Positions 1-11,186 of a stretch of DNA of 64,000 bases are shown piece by piece. Source of the DNA: Cliona cf. orientalis. Lineage: Eukaryota; Porifera; Demospongiae; Clionaida; Clionaidae. The stretch is taken from contig OZ005694.1 in NCBI GenBank assembly GCA_963930775.1, forward strand, positions 6,627,054 through 6,691,053. Reading direction: 5' to 3'. Position 1 is the first letter of the stretch. Every line of letters begins with the position of its first letter. The notes below the pieces were generated by a model. That model was not told where the DNA came from. It saw nothing but the letters and a program-made list of their open reading frames with translations, and made no database searches. The translations under genes were made by a program, and so were the position numbers.

Positions 1-382
1 AGCTATACACTCAGTGGGCACCATCTAGCTGTGATACAGGATGGTATTTATCTTTACCTCACTAGGCAGCAGCGCCAAATGAGAACAGCTCAGGCAGCAG
101 ACGGAAGTACTGGCCTAAGTGCTCTTCAATTCTTGCAGGGCCATATATTGTAATATTATTAATATCTTGCACTGTCACTCAACAGCATTCTGGATCATGC
201 AATATTTTAGTACGACTGCTATTTGTCTATGTCCCTTCGTTAGACAATTAATTGGGATATTAATACTTGAGTATTGGCAACACTATGCTTGGTTATGGAT
301 ACAATTAACGTCCAATAATATTAGAGTGAGAAATGAAAAATAACTTGCAAGGTCGTCTTCAACAAAAATGAAATTTAGGTAA

Positions 383-816
383 GGGGGCTTATCCAGAGTC
401 CTTGTGGAAAAATTAACGTTATTACGACGTTAACATTTTATCCCCCTCCCACCCCTCTCTTAACGTCACATCATTTCAGCATAGATTCAACACTGAAACT
501 CTAATTTTGCTCCATTTAGCCTACACATTCGGTATTCACTTGTATTCATATCTGTGCTTCTTTGACAGTTTCTTGCTTGCCTGTAGCTACGTGTACACTT
601 TTAGCTACGTAGTGCTTGACATAGTAGTCACTAAAATGCAAATTTTGAAACTGCTGGAGGCATGTCTAGACTTATTCAACCACAAGAATGCATAATCACA
701 ACTAAAGCTAAAGTCTGCTGACAATGCAGTTATAAAACGTCATGGATCAAGACCGCCTCCACCCCCTAACGTCATAATGACGTTAATTTTTCCACAAGGA
801 CTTTGGACAAGCCCCC
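383..816. mobile_element. Harbinger-like MITE in last intron of copy A
   Basis: 434-bp element with terminal inverted repeats beginning GGGGGCTT, about 40 bp long and including TCCTTGTGGAAAAATTAACG, flanked by TAA at 380–382 and 817–819. A TAA target duplication fits PIF/Harbinger. Copy B lacks it at the matching place near 17440, so it inserted after the gene copies split. No transposase ORF. Confidence 0.75.
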
Positions 817-919
817 TAAACTAGAATAAACTACTCATAACCATTGGACAAGCCCCTATAAACTACTCGCAACCATAGGTGTGTGTACATACACTAGATG
901 TGACTACTGTGACACTCAC

Positions 920-1549
920 CTGCTTTGGTGATAACTGTAGCAACACAGTGGCCATAATGGTCCACAACGGCATAGACATCAGTGTCTCTGGAGTAGATGT
1001 TCTTTGCTGCTATGCCTTGACTTTCACCATTCACAGTGAACTCCAACACTCCATCTCGGGATAGACGTAATCCAACACAATCTCCCTCACAAAGATCATC
1101 TAAATCAACATAGCCATAGTCGGACCTCTCTCCAGGAGTGACAAGGTTATTGGATAGTCTCTGGCCAGCCCACACACAATGGTATTCAGTGTATTCGGAA
1201 TCTTCAGGGATATCAGAACCAGATTCAATGGGCATACCTTTCTTGCACTGCCTCAGTCCTACTTGTATTGATGCAGTGCCAGCCCATTTTGGTTCAAATG
1301 TCATTATTTTCACCTCAATCTCTGCTAGTCCTTTAAGAGGTTGTGCTCCATATGTTACACCGCCATCATACTTATCTTGAGGGTCCATCCTCTCAGCTCC
1401 TAGTCCATTATTGGTGATTCGAATGTTTTTTCCCGCTGCACTGTGGTAGCCAAATTGAATGTCTTTGTTTGGTGTTGACTCATCTGTATCTGACTCGGAC
1501 AGAGGATCTTGTAGTCTTCTGGTTTGGTCTTCCTCCACTAACATATTCC
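920..1549 (-). CDS. Copy A exon 6: NHR (Neuralized homology repeat) domain
   Basis: 630-nt internal exon, phase 1 in and out. NHR hallmarks in order: FGYHSAAGKNIRITN, AERMD, GAQPLKGLAEIEVKI, KWAG, IQVGLR, the YGYVDLDDLCEGDCVGLRL stretch, LEFTVNGESQG and DVYAVVDHYGHCVATVI at the C-terminal strand. NHR domains of Neuralized-type proteins bind substrates. It differs from copies B and C mainly in one patch, FEPKWAGTASIQVGLRQ. The donor AAAGCAG|GTGAG is identical in every copy and joins in frame to SOCS exons seen elsewhere. Confidence 0.88.
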
Positions 1550-4500
1550 CTGATAGTATAAAAGAAAAGTATGTACATGTATGTAACTTGATGTGTGCCC
1601 ACCCACATGACTCTTATCATCTATTAATTGATTTTGGGAGGATTTATTATGCTCCCCATACAAGCCCCTCTCATTTATGATTTGCATAATAATTACGTCC
1701 CTTCTTTATTAGATAGCCAAGCAATAGCAAGACTGTTATTCGAATGGCTTCTCTCATTTGCTTGTGTGAATCGTATTACTATTACACTGTGCATGCGTGA
1801 CAATACATGACAGTACATGCATGTAGTTGTGGTGGTATGTTACATTCAGGTATGTCTGTTAGTATGTGTGATGTTCGTGCTAGAGAGTAACTGTTGATTG
1901 GCTACACTTGAACCTAGTAATATTAAAACACTAGAGCTCTGTAGAGCACATAATATACCCTGCACGCACACTGCGTAATTAATAGATTTCCTTTCGGTGT
2001 ATGGTTATCATTGAGAGAAATAGTTGAAATGCTGCTTAGTTGCTGGGGGTCCCGGTGACATTTGAAAAACGCACTCTGCACCCAGACCTAGGAAGACATG
2101 CACTTTTACCTATATTTTATTGTAATATAATTAAATAGTATAGCTATCTTACATTATGATTGGTTCCATAGGGCTTCAGATTTCAGTCACGAGCATTATT
2201 TACAACATCGACGATCTTTACCAGTCATACGTTGGCCACTTAGTTGTGCGAATGAGCAGAAAGCACAATGGGCATGCATCATGCATTGATGGGCACTGTC
2301 GATAGGCGTGGCTACGGTGGCCAACAAAAAGGTACTATTTGTGACGCTCATGGACCGTATCCCTCAATTTGACGCACACTAAAGCCAGTTTTTCGTGATT
2401 CGTTGTACTTTGAGTCGCTTAGACGCCTACATCTCGAGATGTGGCGATTTTTGTGCTAACGACAACAACAACGACGACAACACAACCAATTACTTTACCC
2501 CCTTGCGCATGCTTGCAGGGTAAAAATTAGGTGATGTTGATTTCAGAGTTAGGATGGATGACCCCTTATCAGGCATGATCCCGCCACCCCCACCAAACTG
2601 GAACATTCTAGTGCAATTCATCAAAATGCTTTTGTATCTTTAATACACCATACTAAGAGGTACTATGGACAAGTAAATAATTATTAATATGAAACCCCTG
2701 ATCCTGTCTTTGTTTGACAAATTCATCAATAGCAGAATAGAACGAAGCACTATCATATGAACACTTATAGCTAACGTAAGTTATATTAGCTGCACATAGC
2801 AAGCCAAACCAGTCACATACCGTGTTTATTCCAATAGAACGCAAGCAAAAAAAATAATTTCAAATCTGGTTTGCGCACAATTAGAGTCAAAACAATTCCA
2901 GGAAGTAAATTTTCTTGCGTTAATTAGATGTTGCGTTGTAATAGAACTATTAGGATAGCTTTGAGCAACGACGAATAGTGGCTATCGATGGTATCGTACC
3001 TGTGCCCCTGGCCCCGATCATCACGAGGGTAGCCTGAGAAACGCCTTCTGACAGCCGCGCCGCATGGTTAGCAATGCCACTGAATCGTGCTGATCGCAGC
3101 CTGAGGCCCTGGCTGCTGGACTTAGTGCAGTTCCAACTAAGGTCAGTCCCGAGTGTAGTTTAGTACCCTCATGAACGAACGACACTTGCGATTTGGTTAA
3201 CTATAGCTAGCAACGAGTCCGAGAGATAGAGCGAGATATAACATAGAGGCTCCCAGAACGGTTTATTACTAAGCAGGTGTGGTTTAACCGTGCAGCACGT
3301 GGTTTGAGCATTCGCAATAGCCTCACCTTAGCACTATTGCGCTAATTGGATTCATAGAAAATAATTACAGACAGTCGCTTCCGTTCTAATAGAATATAAA
3401 CAATTGCTGGAATTGAATTTTCTTGCGGTAATTGGATCATGCGTTCTATTAGCATAAACACGGTAATTACAATAGAGTAAAACTGGAATATCATTATGCA
3501 ATATACATTTGCAGCAGTGGCATGCCTCACCAGAAAAGTTGAATTTTTAACAAAAGGCACATACATACAATATAATAATATTATGTGACCCTCCATGAGG
3601 AAACCAAGCATAATGTGCAGAAAAAAATTTTTGAGTTAAGGCCACCATTACCAACTATTGCTCCAGCAAATTGAAGTCTCTAGCCTGTGTAGTCATGGAG
3701 ACATAAGCAAAAATATACCCGGATCGCCCGTACTAAAGTATTGCAAAAAATGCAATGAACATTGCTACGTGCGTTGCACGCAGAAGTCCGTATATTCGCC
3801 GTTTATGCAAAATACGTGGCCCCGCCCACTAAGTCAATGAGCTAGATGGCTGCCAAAACGTTGGAAAGAGAGCGGCGGTCGGCGTTTTGATGGAAAAGAA
3901 CGAAAAGATTAGCGTGTCTATAGATCGTTAGTATACAATATCGAAGAAAGAAGTGACTGGAGAGTTTTTTTCTGTGTGTAGCTGCCGTACTTGCCTAGAT
4001 GCAACTATGGCAATGGCTCCGTATCATGGATGATCAATGTTAGCTACACGGCCGACTTCTTCGAGCCATAACTCGGTAAGGGTAAGTATAGCGTTCTAGA
4101 AGCTACGAAGCAGATTTTTGTGTAGAGGAATGATTCCTCTATCAAACTATACCAAAAAGTGAAAAACGATAATTATCACCTTGGGCAACTATTTTGGCCT
4201 GTATCTCAGATTGATATCCAGCGCATTATGCTTGGTTTCCTCCTGGAGGGTCACATATATCTTCATATTATATAAAAGTCTAATGGCACATCAAATGATT
4301 TCAATATACATTTGCATAACCACGTAGCACAGAAATAGACACACTCAACAACTCACTTAGTACTGAGTGACTCTACCTACATTGTTAGCCCTAAGGCACA
4401 TGAACTGACGGTAACAATGTTTTCCCCAGCATATAATTATGCCTTCATATCCACTATTTTTATGATGTGGGAATTGGACAGGGCCTAAAGCTTACAGGCT

Positions 4501-7500
4501 CTAGCCCCACCCTCCTAATATACCTCAGCCTCGGGGGATTAGAGAGGACACTGAATGCACATATAAATTCCTTAATCATGTATAATACATCTCCAGCCAA
4601 ATTTACAGTACATATAATAGTGGTGATTCAATGATGATCACCCTAACCAACAGATATACATGTAAAGGTAGCTTTACACGACTTACATCAGAACTATAAA
4701 ATTAATAATGATTTTCAGTTGTTCTGACATATTGTCCTAGCAATGTGAGATTTGGTCGGCCATCTCCTAACTTTGGTCGAACACAAGTGTTTGCCATTTT
4801 CTGCACGCATTTAACTATTGCAAGGTGCACAGAACAACAAAATTGAAGGATTGTCAAAATGTACAGAAACAAGATATATACTGTAGGGATACTAAATTAC
4901 ACATTCACTAGATCTATACATCCCTATGTTCGATTTTCGACGATTATCAGGCTGTCTCCCATCGTGATGTTCAGTTTTTCAGGATCAACACTTGTCCCTT
5001 TGCCGGAACGATAGCTGGTATCTTGAGTCAGACTCCCTCACTCACTCAAAAAATACCGAAGTACATAAGCTACAGTGTTCATTTAACCCAGGGCTAAAGC
5101 AGAAACTTGCCAGGTAGCTGTAAAACATTTCCGAGTTAATCGCGCAATAAATAGAAACAAACTAGCAGCCAGCTCAGCACTTTAGATAGTCTGTATTGCG
5201 CATGCATAACATTTTGACCTTTGCGCTTCAGTGTTTGGCCTGAATATGCAGCACTCAGCAAAAAAGAGATGCTAGGTCACTATGGCCGCTCAAATTGCTG
5301 GATGGTCGGTCAAGTGAGTTCTTTGCTCGGAAAATGGCCGATGGCCGACTGTTATTTACAGCTCTGTTCAGGAGCATATGAGCCACCGAAGGAGCATGCA
5401 ACTACCACGTACGCCCGGGTGCCATCAAAATACAAATTCAAGCGCAATACTTCCCAAATATGGAAAGTGTGCGTCTATTGGAACTAGCTATTGTCATATA
5501 CATACACGGATAGCCACGCCTAGTTCCACGTTGGAATTTATATTTTGATGGCACGCAAGTTACACGCTCCTTCGCTGCCTTCGGCAGCTTATATGCTCCT
5601 GCTCTGTTACATTGTACCTCCCACAACAACCAATTACAGTGTCACGTCTTTTCATACCTCTATAATTAATCCGTGGGTGTATATCCATCATTGAATCATC
5701 TGTGCTTCCTTCAAACTTGATAGTGGGTGGATCAAACCTTGTTCCTATCATTGTTATCTTGACACGATAGTCTAGCAGCCGATGTTGCAGGTCTTCATGC
5801 TCACTCTCCCTCCAAATGTCAGAAACTCTAATCTGTTGAAAATGGTAATTACATGTAACAGCAAAGAAAATTATTTCTGTACGAGGGAGGGAATATGTAG
5901 CTAGCCATCCACCTGCACTTGATCTAATACTTTGATGTGTCATTGCTAGCAACCTCCCACCGGCCTCAAGGCTTTCCCTAGAAATTCAGAGTATAGCACG
6001 GTACTCTTATTCATTTTGGCCAAACATCAAAGGCTTTTGCATTCATGACTACACTCCACTGACCAAATCAAAGGGAAATGAACACAAGTGGAGTGGTGCA
6101 GCGCTCAAGTGCTCAACTCTGCCCTAGGGAAACCCCTTAACCATTGAAGGATCACCCCTTGCTACTGATGCATTAGCTATTTAGACGTATACTGCTAGGA
6201 TCTATAGCTAAAGTGATTCAGCTGTTGTCTGTGCTAGTGTATTCATGTGGGCCAGCAATCGTATTTCTCTGTGCTCCGTCCCTTGCTCCCATCACCCATC
6301 ATTATTCTCTTGTCAGTTTAGTCTGCCAGTCTTGTTCATTACTTCCTACATGAAAACCTGTGTGCTCACTGTATGCAAGAGCTAACTTTACCTGCTTGCT
6401 TGTTGCGTAGATTTAGTATCAAATTCGGCACACTACAAATGGACTAGCCAACACCAATCAGATAACACCTGTTTAACACCATGTAGAGGGAAGCACTCGA
6501 GGGAAAAACTTTCATAGATCAGTACGAAGTGAGAATTTCACGGAGAAATCTTTCATGGAATGCTAAATCAATCATATATAGGTGGGTGGGGCATGCCTAA
6601 ATTTGTAAAAACTTTTGAAAGTTTTCTCCTGCGAAAGTTTCCCACTATACGGTATGCACATACATGTATATACTACTTCTTGATTTGGGTGCTACTGATC
6701 ATGAAAACACATTCACCCCTTTAAGTATCGCCATCACCCCTCTTGGTTCCTCGATACATTGCCTCTGCAGCCTAGCCTCTAAGATTTTCTAAACACAAGT
6801 GGCACTTGATATCTACTAGCTATCCATTGAGACATGTTACATGTACCATTCCATCTTCAGGCTCCACTGCAGTGATGTGTGGGCTCTTCTCAGGCAAAAT
6901 GACTCTTAAGGATCCACCTGAACTACCCGTCGAAGCAAATCTGAAATTCTTGATAAAGTATTGCTCGTTATTATCACCATGGACCTTGTGTTTACGTCGC
7001 AATTTCAAAATCTACAAGTTAACCAACATCAATAAGTAAAACAATTCAAGAGATAACTGAGGAATGCTACTTTACTTTGAGAGCTGTGTAATGAAAATGA
7101 GCATCGATGTAGACTTCATGAATGTCACCGGATGACTTTACTGACACAGCAAGAGAGTAGAGAGCATCAATACTGGCATCAGTTTGCTGTGGTGGACTCT
7201 CAACCTGCATGAGAGAGGTTCCATAAAATTGGATCTTGTAAAATAATTCGATTGTATGTCACACTTGGTAATTTGGCAAATTCAGTATAGATCACCAAAC
7301 ATAATTCATGAAGAAAACATGGGATATAGGACATTTCGGACTCATGGTCCATATTCTTTATGTTCCAGAATCGCTCAATAAACTACTCCAAACATTAAGA
7401 CAATGTAGTTATGAGCCTATACTCGATTAGTCAATGCATACGCCATTCTAGACAATATCAATGGCCGGATTTGCAAATCGATCAGATGCCTAGATCTCCA

Positions 7501-10500
7501 GATCTGACAATTATACAGACAAAACCAAATTTATTCTTTGCTACGCATGCACGCACGCACGCACACACACCACAGGATGGCAATGAAATCTTCAATATTG
7601 GTCTTGGCATAAAAGTAAGATAAAAAATTATGTGCATGTATATGTAGGTAAGATATAGAATTTGAGAACATGAAATACTTTCATAAATTCCCGCTACCAT
7701 GTATGTACACTAAAAGAAAATTTTGCACTTACATGAGTGAATGCTGATAGAGGCCCCGTAGCTGATGATGTCATACATTCAGCTGCAGTATTCCTCTGAT
7801 ACAGTGTCCTCTCACCCAGCGACAGCTCAATAATTTGTTCAGTCTGAAAAAATGTCGTGTCAATCTGGCTGATTGTTTCTGTTAATTCCTGGACAGCCAC
7901 AGTAGGGATAAACCACACAGCAGTGAACGAGTTGGCAGATTCCACCAACATAAGGATGGACACCGTAACAAACTCCGAACGTTGTAGCTCATTAAAGAAC
8001 CGATTTCGAAAGAAATCTAGCTTTTCGAGCGTGTATGATTTGGGATCACCTGCAAACTTTGCTCTTAGCAACTCATGGTCAATCGGTGGTACTTTAAGGC
8101 CAGGCCAACAGTTTATTAGTTCACCAATAGTTGTGTGTTTTTTGAATAACTGCACTTTTTCCGTGTATGATGTCATATCACGTTTTAACTTTTGGCTACC
8201 GAATTTTGAAACTAGATGCTGGAGCAGTTCATAATCAATGAACGTGAAGAGCGGATTGAGGCGATAGAACAGATTATCAATAACTCGTCTCTCTTCTAAT
8301 TCGGGTAACATGCTCCGTATTTTACTTTCATACTCCGTCCTGAATGTGATTGGCAACCTTGTCAACGCTCGCAATACCTTGCCTACCGAAATACCTCCTT
8401 CTGAAATTTCAGTCACGAGGCGTTCATGAAGGCAGTCAAACTGCTCTATCAATGTTTCAATCCACTTGGGTACATCCAGAGGGAGCACTGCATGGAATAA
8501 TAAAGGTTAAATTCAACTCCTCATGTTATTAAACATTAAACTTATGAGTCAAGTAAATAATAAAGCACTATCGTGAAAAAGTCTCGGTGTATTACTAAGC
8601 AGTATTACTGAATTATCATGGTTGCTTATATATAGGTCTAGAGCTCTTAGCTCCTGCCTAGAATCCTGGAGTATAAGAAAGTTGCAGCCAGTCATCGCTT
8701 ATAGCTCGCGGTTCATATTGTACTGTGCCATTAAATGTGTGGTTGTATCAAGAATCATTGGTGTATTTTCAGTCGAGAAAGAGCGGAGTCCCTGATCATC
8801 ATGCCAGTTGAATTATAGTCTCGATACCAGACCTCTCCCACCCTAGCATTTAGTTCTAGCGGATAGGTGAATAACATAGCTTAATGAAATTCTCGGCATA
8901 TTCCATACAATGTATCGGTAAGAGCTTCTCACTTTGGACATAATATAAACTGGGTACGTGACCGCTAGCACGACACAGAAAGGATACACAGACAGAATGA
9001 TCACCGTACCTTAGGGATAGGCATATCAAAAAGTTTTGTACTACCAGTGATCATGCTTACTAGTGTGCTAACACGATAAAGATGGTGTGAGTAGGCGTGA
9101 CTGGCTGTGATTGACGCCTCCGTTCTACGTATCCTCCACTACGAAGGAAGATTTCCGAATGTCCCAGCTTCTGAACGAATCGGCAGAAAGGCCATAATAG
9201 ATGAGATCACCGCTCCTGTTCCCTGTGAATCTCCGTTCTTTCAGGTTCCTGATGGTGCCCTATTTTTTTTCTTGCAAGCCTCTGTACTCGAGATATTAAC
9301 GCGGAAAAGCGGGACACTCCCGATTTTTCCATATATACTAATAATAAATTTTTGCGCAAAATCGGCAGAGAGACAAAGCTCCTCCTACTTGTATGTTTGG
9401 TATTGGTGCATAGCTAGTGATGCAAAGAAAGTGATGCTGGCCTATTTTTTTTTATATGGTACACCTGGAAGCAGAAAATGGCAAAGAACAAATCTATTTC
9501 CATAGAGATAATACATTGACTGAATGTGTCATTTGTGTGAAAAAGTGTGAGCTTGAGCAAATGATCACCAACTTCTTGATATGTTTAATAACGGGTACTA
9601 TTAATTGCAAATTTTGCGATTTATGTCAAAATCGCAATACTTAATACCCGCGAGTATAAAAATTAATATTAATTTTTATGAATGTAATTTTGAAATTCGA
9701 TTAATTAGAAACAAATATGCATGTTCTACAGCGTTCGAGTCCGTATCTTCTCCACAGTCTTCTGGCTACTGTAGCCGCATTAACGTTTACGCCCCCTCCC
9801 TGACTGGTAAATACAGTCCATAAGCCAATAAAAACAGTAGCTACAGCTCATATTATGCCTTGCTTTATCGTTTTTCTTGAGTTTTGCCCACCAAACAGCC
9901 AGAGAGAGACTAGATCGCACCCCCACGTTATATTCGACAGTCGGTAATGATTGTCACACAGAAATGTAACGGTCCCGCATATAAGCCCCCTCCCCACTTT
10001 TGCCTAATCCTAGCATGCACAAAGGGGGGGGGGGTAATATTGGGAGTAACAGCTAGCCGGGAGGATCCATACAAGGACAGCTATACATATATAAAAGCAA
10101 TTATTATTATACACTACTAAGCCATGATTGAGTGAGCAGATGCACAACCTGGGTTTCACAGCCTGGATTGAGCCGGTTAAAGGCACAGGTGCATGGCTAG
10201 AGGAATGACATTGAAGCAAGGGGGGCACTTCCAAACTACTTTTGGCAAATTTTAGTGCCATTATGACACTAGGAGGGAGGAGGATTGAAGTCATGACGAG
10301 AACAGTCTGGTATAAACTGTACTATAGAGGTTCCAAATGAAACGAACGATGCACTTGATGGGAGCATCCTCAGACTGTTAGGGGGAAGTGGGGACAAAAA
10401 TTAACGTCATGCACAATGACGTTAAGATCAATACAGTCTGCCACTGGGAGCTAAGTGCCAGCATGTACATGTACATTTGTATACAGAATTTAGAATTTCA

Positions 10501-10974
10501 GTAGCTACCTGAAGAGACGAGGCTGTTCTGAAAATGCTGAACTTGAAGCTGTTGATCGTTTCCAGAGGGCATTTCCAAACTGGTCACGTTTCCAGACAGT
10601 GGTACAAGGGTCAAGGTGGACTTAAGCTTCGTGCACAGAAGATCCACGAGATCTCGACGCTTTCGTCGATGGAAGGCTCGAGCTAGCTTCAAGAAAGTGG
10701 CTCCTCGTCCTTCTTTTTTATGCCAGGCGTCCAGTAGGGACACTCTGCACATTTCCTGGCTGCTATTTTCTCGACTTATGTCCCGTAGCTCGTCCAAGGA
10801 AAATTCCAGACAACGACCAATCATCTCCCAGTCCGCGCCAAGTTCGACAGCGATATCATCTCTGATATCTCGAGGGCACTCTCTGTCTAGGTCTTCTTCC
10901 TTGAAGCCGTGTCGCGACAAAATCTCTTCCAAAGTAGGGCTGGTTTCGCTCGGAATTGGAGCGATTGCTTCCAT
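920..10974 (-). CDS. Copy A of Death–helical module–NHR–(SOCS) gene, 3' end outside window
   Basis: Spliced minus-strand gene inferred by aligning three copies in this window. Exons: 10974–10509 (Death), 8487–7733 (helical module), 7204–7076, 7011–6847, 5832–5658, 1549–920 (NHR). Every junction has GT/AG and matching phase (1, 0, 0, 0, 1, 1), and exon lengths equal those of copies B and C (466, 755, 129, 165, 175 nt), the NHR exon being 630 against 624. The SOCS exon should lie about 590 bp or more past the NHR exon and is left of base 1. Predicted role, by family knowledge: the NHR binds a protein substrate, a SOCS box recruits Elongin B/C–Cullin, and the Death domain joins a death-fold complex. 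No lesion is seen in the exons present, so A may be functional. The gene model is inference; transcripts are needed. Confidence 0.72.
2275..2530. repeat. Dispersed repeat (first of three)
   Basis: About 250 bp containing AGGCGTGGC, a region like CGACGATTTCGTTGTGCTT, CTCGAGATGTGGCGATTTT and a GACAACAACAACGAC run, ending near TGCGCATGCTTGCAGGGTAA. Similar copies are at about 32805–33015 and 46395–46615. No coding potential or clear terminal repeats. Looks like a SINE- or MITE-like family, class uncertain. Confidence 0.5.
2820..3463. mobile_element. Tc1/mariner-type MITE, 644 bp
   Basis: Terminal inverted repeats of 24 bp (CCGTGTTTATTCCAATAGAA and its reverse partner with 3 differences) flanked by TA on both sides (2818–2819, 3464–3465). 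Present only in copy A, absent from the matching introns of B and C. Internal sequence has no long ORF. Confidence 0.75.
3582..4257. mobile_element. MITE with TATGTGACCCTCC ends
   Basis: Inverted repeats of about 35 bp (starting TATGTGACCCTCC and including GGAAACCAAGCATAATG) at both ends of a 676-bp segment, TA at the edges. Copy C lacks it at the matching intron position near 27305. The inside has no gene I can support. Confidence 0.65.
5658..5832 (-). CDS. Copy A exon 5
   Basis: 175-nt exon starting IRVSDIWRESEHEDLQHR and containing FDPPTIKFEGS and DDSMMDIH. It enters in phase 0 and leaves in phase 1 at a GAG|GTATGA donor. A second possible donor further on (GGAG|GTAC at 5618) would give a different length in each copy; the chosen one gives exactly 175 nt in A, B and C and keeps the NHR exon in frame. 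No domain name can be given; it may complete a beta-rich fold with exons 3–4. Confidence 0.66.
6847..7204 (-). CDS. Copy A exons 3 and 4
   Basis: Exon 3 (7204–7076, 129 nt) begins VESPPQQ and contains DIHEVYIDAHF. Exon 4 (7011–6847, 165 nt) begins ILKLRRKH and contains the Ser/Gly run SSGGSLRV and ends EPEDGM. Both start and end in phase 0 and have the same length in copies B (20580–20452, 20387–20223) and C (30022–29894, 29830–29666). The join LK–ILKLRRK is in frame. The alternating hydrophobic pattern suggests beta structure. Function is not recognised. Confidence 0.68.
7733..8487 (-). CDS. Copy A exon 2: helical module of unknown function
   Basis: 755-nt internal exon, acceptor after TGCAG at 8488 and GTAAGT donor at 7732. 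It encodes about 250 residues, mostly helical, with landmarks FIDYELLQHLVSKFGSQ, TSYTEKVQLFKKHTT and NCWPGLKVPPIDHELL, and a hydrophobic stretch VWFIPTVAVQELTE near the end. I do not recognise a named Pfam family, but FIDYxLLxHxxxKFG modules next to Death domains are, from memory, common in sponge and cnidarian proteins. The first 75 residues match copy C better than B; the rest is near-identical in all three. Confidence 0.8.
8488..10508 (-). other. Intron 1 of copy A
   Basis: No gene supported. It holds a short hairpin-like element at about 9592–9655, and a repeat block at about 9925–10030 (ATAAGCCCCCTCCCC…, TCCTAGCATGCACAAAGGGGG) that recurs inverted at about 63785–63900. An open frame at 9107–9505 has no recognisable domain. 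Confidence 0.4.
10509..10974 (-). CDS. Copy A exon 1: Death domain
   Basis: First exon, ATG at 10974–10972, 155 residues, ending in phase 1 at a GT donor. Residues about 20–120 carry a death-fold pattern: LEEILSRHG, then ADWEMIG followed by LEFSLDELRDI, then LLDAW and the ATFLKLARAF helix, which match the six-helix Death domain (conserved W and L in helices 2–5). A tail with LVPLSG and LEMPSG follows. The start was chosen because copies B and C have an ATG at the same place with diverged upstream sequence. The Death part is nearly identical to copy B but clearly different from copy C. Confidence 0.85.
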
Positions 10975-11186
10975 GTTTTGCAATTGGGGGTAGTAGTTAC
11001 ACCCTCCTGGCACTCTCCAGACACGCCCCCCAATATCTATAGCCCCACCCGAGGTATCCCGCAGCTCCTATCAAAGAGTCAACGCTATTGGTCAACAGCC
11101 ACCAAATAGGGTCATATGACTACCTATCAAAGTAAGGATCTGATTGGTTGGGTCACGTGATACATCTATACCACTACAAAAGATAG

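Noticed and set aside
3342-3611. 89-codon hydrophobic protein
   Set aside because: Spans the ends of two MITEs, so it is a chance frame.
5618-5832. Five-base frameshift in copy A exon 5
   Set aside because: It appears only if the donor at GGAG|GTAC is used. The upstream donor at 5657 gives 175 nt in all three copies and keeps phase, so the shift lies in intron.
5900-5990. Extra exon (GRWEVASNDTSKYW-like) conserved near 5.95, 19.4 and 28.8 kb
   Set aside because: Each copy has a stop in a different frame and no frame fits the flanking phases. Conservation is explained by recent duplication of whole introns.
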